This document shows positions 7,095 through 11,221 of a stretch of 11,221 bases of DNA, piece by piece. Under the pieces are notes generated by a model that was given only the letters and a program-made list of their open reading frames with translations, ran no database searches and had not been told where the DNA came from. The stretch comes from Clostridia bacterium (GTDB lineage Bacteria > UBA6262 > WVXT01): contig DAOVHK010000040.1 of the NCBI GenBank assembly GCA_030671905.1, positions 1 through 11,221 on the forward strand. Direction: 5' to 3'. The position numbers and the translations under genes are program-made. The first letter of the stretch is position 1; each line of letters opens with the position of its first letter.

Positions 7095-7931
7095 TTAAAG
7101 ACCATTTATTTGCTTAACACTTCGAACAGCTTCCTTTAGCACCTTCTGAACATCCCATCCCTTACCCTGTTCCAGAAGCTCAAGCATAAATACCCCTTCG
7201 TATTTAACCAATTTCAATGTCTGGACAAAGTTTTGCCAGTTTATATTTCCTATACCAGGAATATTGTGGTCGTCAGAGGTTCCAAAATTATCAGAAATAT
7301 GAAGGTTTATAATCCACTCCTTACACTTTTTAACTACATCGCTAACGTTCTCGGCCAAATTTGCGTGGGACGTATCAAGACAGATTCCTACTTTTTGAGA
7401 ATTTATCTCCCAAATTAACTTCAACAGATCGACCGAATATCCGCATAAAATATGGGGAAGTTGATTCTCTAAGGCCAATCTTATGGGCTTATCCTGGCAA
7501 TATTTCAGGAGCTCATCAATGCTCTTTTTCGCCTGAGACAGGCGATACATCTTTTGCGTTAAATTGTCAAAATGTGAGGAAGCAGTACTGGGATGGAATA
7601 CTAATATGTTTCCCTCAAGAAATTCTAAAACATCTATTGCCTTTTTGATTTCAGAGATGGCGAAATTTCTCTTCTCCTCCTCCACTTGGGAAATATCCAG
7701 TTCAGGAGAGAAAGGAGCATGTAAGGAAACTACTCGTAAAGTGAGTTCCTTAATTTTCTTTTTCAATTTCCTGGTGTAATCCCAATTATGGTAATCGTAG
7801 TGAACGTGTTTTCCTTTTTTTTCTATCCCAGCCCAAACTTCAATATTGTCAAATCCTGATTCTTTTATTAACTGTAAGGATTCTATCAAATCACTTTTAT
7901 ATAGAATTCCAGTGGAAATCCCGATTTCCAT
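7095..7931 (-). CDS. Xylose-isomerase-like TIM barrel (sugar phosphate isomerase/epimerase family)
   Basis: A cytoplasmic protein of 278 residues from the AP-endonuclease-2/xylose-isomerase superfamily of metal-dependent TIM barrels. The N-terminus MEIGISTGIL is the first barrel strand. Likely metal and active-site residues appear in order: H71 (SLHAPF), H113 (VFHPS), E155 (LALEN), D186 and H189 (CLDTSHA), H211 (LHISD), H222 (DDHNIPG) and E251 (MLELL). This is a complete set for a divalent-metal barrel. Members include sugar epimerases, inosose enzymes and endonuclease IV. The motifs do not settle the substrate, and no sugar-pathway genes are nearby. The start is ATG at 7931. GGAGG (7943-7947) lies 11 nt upstream, a little far. 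It sits 40 bp after the primase-like gene and 15 bp before hisS, so it is part of the same transcript. Confidence 0.85.
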   Translation of the reverse strand: MEIGISTGILYKSDLIESLQLIKESGFDNIEVWAGIEKKGKHVHYDYHNWDYTRKLKKKIKELTLRVVSLHAPFSPELDISQVEEEKRNFAISEIKKAIDVLEFLEGNILVFHPSTASSHFDNLTQKMYRLSQAKKSIDELLKYCQDKPIRLALENQLPHILCGYSVDLLKLIWEINSQKVGICLDTSHANLAENVSDVVKKCKEWIINLHISDNFGTSDDHNIPGIGNINWQNFVQTLKLVKYEGVFMLELLEQGKGWDVQKVLKEAVRSVKQINGL

Positions 7932-7971
7932 CCAACTAACAGCCTCCAGATTTCAAATATTCTTTCTAAAT

Positions 7972-9384
7972 TTAGGCAAAAGTATCTTTATATTTTTCTA
8001 AATTGAAGCCGCAGTCTGGTCTCCAGCAGTAGCCTTTTCTTCTATGGGAAAGACAATTAAGTTCATCTCCATCCACAGAACCATCCCTCAGGAGCCCAGC
8101 AAAAGTTCTCACATAAAAGTCTGCTCTTGTAGCCGCATCATACTTCAACCACAAATTCCCCCACCCATAATCTCGCTCAAATTTTGACCTTACGAGTCCG
8201 GCAATATGTTTGGGATGCCAACCCATCCCTGAGAGAACCTTGGTTAAAACCTGCATGTTAGTCGGTTTCAAAAGGTGTTCATTGGGAACTCTCAAAGCAT
8301 GAGAAACACAGGGAGGAAGGCTATGTAAATCGAAACGGTCGTATGTTTTTCTCCAATCCCAACAGGGATTATGTTCTTCGGAATCAAAGTATTTATGGAA
8401 CTGATAGAGTCGCGACCTTATATAACTTCTAATTAAATTTTCAAACCCTTTAGATTGGTCGGGTATTTCTGTCGTGCCCCTGGTAGCACATTCTATAGCC
8501 TGATGAAAATTCTGTCGAATCTTTAGGAGCTCTGGCAAGGAATCCAGTCCTCCACGAGGCAGAGCTACTATCACAGGAGTCCTTTCGGACACTTCATCTC
8601 CTACTTTATACCTTTCAACTTTATGTTTCTGGTAACTACTAAATGGACAGCGAATATCCCGTAAATAAATGGGATCACCATACATCGATAAGTCTAAAGA
8701 AATGGCCTCCCTTCCCTTTCTTACCGGCTGACAAGCCACTTCAGTACACACAACAGGAATACTCGTTTTTCCCCTTACTTCCTTCATAACTAGATGGGCT
8801 AAGTATTCCATTAACCTACCCATCCCGTCGAAAATGCGGCCATGAGAGAAAGGGACTGAACGATGTCGCCTTCCCGAAGAAGTAGCGTATTTGCCAGCGA
8901 GAGTATCCTCTATTCTTCCAATTTTCTCCAGTTTCTTCTCTGTTCCCGTTCCCAGGGCTACACGAGAAGTGAAGTGGTACCCCCTGCCAGTCATAACCAC
9001 TAAGGGAATTATATTGAATCTATAAAGAACTGTCAAAACAGCATTATAAACCGATTCCAACTTCTGGAAGGTCTCCTGAGGATATAAATAAGGCTCCCCG
9101 GGAAAATCGAGGTTAAAATATTCTATATCGAGAATACTTAATATACTTTGCCGGTCCCAAATTGACCTGAATATGTCCAGCCCTTTCTCCAGAATCCAGG
9201 AAAATCCGTCCTGGGAAGTAGAAAGGAATCCCTCTGGAGATAGACCTGCCTGGCGTAAGAATTCCCCATACCCAACCAGGTACTCAGCAGTGAATGCTGA
9301 AAAATCGCCTTCTATCCCACCACAATATTCGCCAATCCGTTGCCGGACATTGGAGTCTTTATAAAAATCTGCTTGTCCAAACAT
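7972..9384 (-). CDS. Unrecognised 470-residue protein with archaeo-eukaryotic primase-like motifs
   Basis: I do not recognise the family by name. Residues 81-91 (ILSILDIEYFN) look like primase motif I with acidic residues D86 and E88. Residues 131-138 (MTGRGYHF) look like motif II, with H137. Residues 227-254 contain LDLSMYGDP (D231) followed by DIRCPFSSYQKHK, similar to motif III and the downstream 'R-P-S-H-K' of AEP primases. The C-terminal part (about 375-430) is helical (GMGWHPKHIAGLVRSK, then YGWGN and RADFYVRTFAGLL), as in a PriCT-type domain. It ends in C444, H447, C453 and C458, a possible metal site. No signal peptide or membrane segment is seen. The start is ATG at 9384. No good ribosome binding site precedes it (AAGGA is 20 nt away), and an out-of-frame ATG lies 4 nt upstream. 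A strong promoter is at 9448-9476. Function is inference; other nucleotidyltransferase-like folds are possible. Confidence 0.6.
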   Translation of the reverse strand: MFGQADFYKDSNVRQRIGEYCGGIEGDFSAFTAEYLVGYGEFLRQAGLSPEGFLSTSQDGFSWILEKGLDIFRSIWDRQSILSILDIEYFNLDFPGEPYLYPQETFQKLESVYNAVLTVLYRFNIIPLVVMTGRGYHFTSRVALGTGTEKKLEKIGRIEDTLAGKYATSSGRRHRSVPFSHGRIFDGMGRLMEYLAHLVMKEVRGKTSIPVVCTEVACQPVRKGREAISLDLSMYGDPIYLRDIRCPFSSYQKHKVERYKVGDEVSERTPVIVALPRGGLDSLPELLKIRQNFHQAIECATRGTTEIPDQSKGFENLIRSYIRSRLYQFHKYFDSEEHNPCWDWRKTYDRFDLHSLPPCVSHALRVPNEHLLKPTNMQVLTKVLSGMGWHPKHIAGLVRSKFERDYGWGNLWLKYDAATRADFYVRTFAGLLRDGSVDGDELNCLSHRRKGYCWRPDCGFNLEKYKDTFA

Positions 9385-9447
9385 ACATTTATAAACCAGT
9401 TATTTCCTTTACTTTTCCACTTTTTAACTTTCCAAACTTTCTTTAGA

Positions 9448-9476
9448 ACTATACACAATTCTCGTTTTTAAGTCAA
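9448..9476 (-). promoter_or_regulatory. Sigma70-like promoter for the primase-like gene and downstream block
   Basis: On the minus strand the -35 box TTGACT (9471-9476) and -10 box TATAGT (9448-9453) are exactly 17 nt apart. The expected start is near 9441, giving a leader of about 57 nt. The short gaps downstream suggest this promoter can also serve the TIM-barrel gene, hisS and aspS. Confidence 0.7.
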
Positions 9477-9496
9477 GCAAAAACCCGAACTTTACT

Positions 9497-9564
9497 TCCG
9501 CTAAAGCGGACGTTGGAGTAGCACCGCTTGCGGTGCGCTATCGCGAAATCCCGATGAATCGGGA
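9497..9564. repeat. Cluster of three short palindromes
   Basis: The gap 9385-9616 holds three hairpins in a row: TCCGCTaaAGCGGA (9497-9510), GCACCGCttGCGGTGC (9521-9536, headed by GTAG at 9518-9521) and TCCCGATgaATCGGGA (9549-9564). All have perfect arms and a 2-nt centre but unrelated stem sequences. The third has the same core as 2043-2060. They follow the tldD stop and precede the next promoter, so they may also help end transcription, though none has a clean T-run. The rest of the gap holds only the promoter and leader. Confidence 0.65.
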
Positions 9565-9616
9565 CTATTCCACATAGAACGTTCAAAAGCTATTAATAAT
9601 CGAATTGGGTTTGACT

Positions 9617-11074
9617 TTAATGGAGAGTGCTTTTCATGTGGGTACCACCGATGGTGAGCTTCTTTATGCGAATAGTAGGTTGACCGTCAGTGACGGGGAC
9701 CCATTGTCCATCCTTGCCGCAGGTGCCAATATTAAAGCCCAAGTCACTGCCGACCATTATAATCGAATTTAAAACCTCAGGACCGTTTCCAATTAGAGTT
9801 GCCCCTCTTAACATTTCTCCTACTTTACCATTAACTATCTCGTAGCCCTCTTCTACTTCAAAGACGAAATCACCGTTGGCTGTATTCACCTGTCCCCCAC
9901 CCATTTTCTTCACCAGAAACCCTTTGTTTACGGAACGAATGATTTCCTCTGGCTGGGACTCTCCCGGGAGAATATAGGTATTACTCATCCTGGGAATAGG
10001 CTGGTGATGGTATGATTCTCTTCGTCCGTTTCCCGTAGATTTAGTTCCATCCTTTTGGGCTGTAAAGCGGTCGTAGAGATAATTTCTTAGCATTCCCCTT
10101 TCCAACAAGATTGTCTTCTGAGCAGGGGTTCCTTCATCGTCAAAATGGAAAGAACCCCTGTAGTTGGGAATAGTGGGATCGTCCACTACAGTAATAAGTT
10201 CAGAAGTAACCCTTTTGCCCAGCATCCCCATATAGGCTGGAGATACTTTCTTCTGTACTGAATCTGCTTCCAAAGAATGCCCGATCGCCTCATGAATCAT
10301 AGTTCCTCCTGCAGTAGATGTCAAAACGACTGTCATTTCTCCAGAAGGAGCTTTCTGGGCAAATAGTATCTTGACTGCTCTTTCTGCTGCCTCTCGGGCT
10401 ATCTTCTTAACATCATATTTATCAAATAACTCAAATCCCACCAAACCTCCCAGAGGCTCATACCCTGTCTGGATTATTTCTCCTTCTTGAGCTACAACGC
10501 TAACCAGATAGGTAGTATAAATTCTCTTCTCCTCAACCTGATTATCATTAACTACGCCATATTTCGAGGAAAGAGATAAATTGGCAATAGTTATATCCAT
10601 AGTAGTATCAGCATAGCTTATACTGACCTGTTTTATTTTATCTCGGTCAACTTCTCTGGCAATGCGATTGCCCAGCAAAACAAGTCGAATTTTTTCTTCA
10701 ATGGGCACTTCACTGGGTGGTTTTTCAATCTTGTGGATTATGTTGGTTCGACTTCCTGTCGATGACTTAGGATTAGAAGAAAAAGAGAAGTTCTTTTTTC
10801 TCATCTTTTCGGATTCCGGAAGATTACTTGCTATCTCTTTTGCTAATTCTTTCAGTCCAACCTCGGTTACTTTATTTGTGGAAGCGTATATATTACTTTC
10901 TCCTGAGATTATCCTTATTCCCGCTCCCACATCCTCTCCCGAGACAATCTTCTCAATTTTATTATCTTCACAACTCACTCGGTTAGTAAACCTCTTCTCT
11001 ATATATATGTCGGCAAAATCTCCACCTCTACTTAAAGCAATTTTTAAAATTTCCATTAACTTTTCTTTATCCAT
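9617..11074 (-). CDS. tldD: TldD-family zinc metalloprotease
   Basis: TldD is the catalytic partner in the TldD/TldE protease, which degrades unfolded peptides and matures some microcins and other modified peptides. The protein has 485 residues, normal for TldD. The metal motif HEAIGHSLE is at 261-269 (H261, E262, H266), which marks it as TldD and not TldE/PmbA, which lacks this motif. Further family signatures are FDDEGTPAQKT (311-321), the Gly-rich GGGQVNTANGDF (392-403), and FNIGTCGKDGQ with C452 near the C-terminus, followed by QPTIRIKKLTIGGT. The start is ATG at 11074, 3 nt after the stop of the histidine kinase, with AAGG overlapping the kinase's last codons, so the two are probably translationally linked. 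No tldE/pmbA partner is in the window; the next downstream gene is the primase-like one. Confidence 0.95.
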   Translation of the reverse strand: MDKEKLMEILKIALSRGGDFADIYIEKRFTNRVSCEDNKIEKIVSGEDVGAGIRIISGESNIYASTNKVTEVGLKELAKEIASNLPESEKMRKKNFSFSSNPKSSTGSRTNIIHKIEKPPSEVPIEEKIRLVLLGNRIAREVDRDKIKQVSISYADTTMDITIANLSLSSKYGVVNDNQVEEKRIYTTYLVSVVAQEGEIIQTGYEPLGGLVGFELFDKYDVKKIAREAAERAVKILFAQKAPSGEMTVVLTSTAGGTMIHEAIGHSLEADSVQKKVSPAYMGMLGKRVTSELITVVDDPTIPNYRGSFHFDDEGTPAQKTILLERGMLRNYLYDRFTAQKDGTKSTGNGRRESYHHQPIPRMSNTYILPGESQPEEIIRSVNKGFLVKKMGGGQVNTANGDFVFEVEEGYEIVNGKVGEMLRGATLIGNGPEVLNSIIMVGSDLGFNIGTCGKDGQWVPVTDGQPTIRIKKLTIGGTHMKSTLH

Positions 11075-11077
11075 CTT

Positions 11078-11221
11078 TCAACCCTTATCCAATACCTTGG
11101 GTAGAGTAAAGAAGAACTTACTTCCCCTTCCCGGTCTACTCTCCACCCCCACCTTGCCTCCATGGGCTTCCACAACCTGCTTCACTACTGCCAGGCCCAG
11201 CCCAGCACCCTCAACCTGACC
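11078..11221 (-). CDS. Sensor histidine kinase, C-terminal end only
   Basis: Only the last 47 residues are present; the gene continues beyond the right edge. The visible part is the end of an HATPase_c domain: GAGLGLAVVKQVVEAHGG is the G2 box with the helix after it, followed by KVGVESRPGRGSKFFFTLP, the usual terminal strands. The protein ends KVLDKG and stops with TGA 3 nt before tldD. The sensor and phosphoacceptor domains and any partner regulator are outside the window, so the signal cannot be inferred. Confidence 0.9.
   Translation of the reverse strand, partial: GQVEGAGLGLAVVKQVVEAHGGKVGVESRPGRGSKFFFTLPKVLDKG

Noticed and set aside
10662..11219. Plus-strand open frame of 185 codons
   Set aside because: It is antisense to the 5' part of tldD and the histidine kinase end, both of which have strong motifs.

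Overview
The window comes from a bacterium of moderate to low GC content. Evidence for this is the bacterial-type AspRS with an inserted GAD domain, a lipobox lipoprotein, sigma70-like promoters and clear Shine-Dalgarno sites, several of them in front of GTG or TTG starts. I cannot name the phylum. The style of the LysM lipoprotein, the many short intergenic palindromes and the primase-like protein suggest an uncultured deep-branching lineage, but that is an impression. All eight genes read on the minus strand, so transcription runs from high to low coordinates. The two end genes are cut by the window.

In the direction of transcription, the right end (11221 to 9617) holds the last 47 residues of a sensor histidine kinase, followed 3 nt later by tldD, a zinc metalloprotease of the TldD/TldE type. 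A 232-bp gap (9385-9616) follows. It carries three short palindromes and a near-consensus promoter (TTGACT, 17 nt, TATAGT). That promoter starts a second block: a 470-residue protein of unrecognised family with motifs like those of archaeo-eukaryotic primases (9384-7972), a xylose-isomerase-like TIM barrel (7931-7095), hisS (7079-5817) and aspS (5681-3816). Its histidine and glycine at two specificity positions suggest the AspRS is non-discriminating. An Ala-rich, LysM-containing lipoprotein follows (3736-3197).

The third block starts at a promoter (TTGACC, 17 nt, TATATT) around 3056-3084, with a perfect 12-bp palindrome between the -10 box and the Shine-Dalgarno site. It carries phoH, a pgpH-type HD phosphodiesterase gene and ybeY (cut at base 1). 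This is the familiar bacterial RNA-processing and c-di-AMP neighbourhood. The PgpH protein lacks the usual extracytoplasmic domain. A 174-bp element with 24-bp inverted ends and three internal hairpins separates pgpH from ybeY.

The most striking non-coding signal is a family of short hairpins scattered through the gaps. Five of the nine carry GTAG immediately 5' of the hairpin, overlapping the stem by one base in three of them. That is the layout of REP elements mobilised by RAYT (Y1) transposases. The most interesting gene is the primase-like protein.
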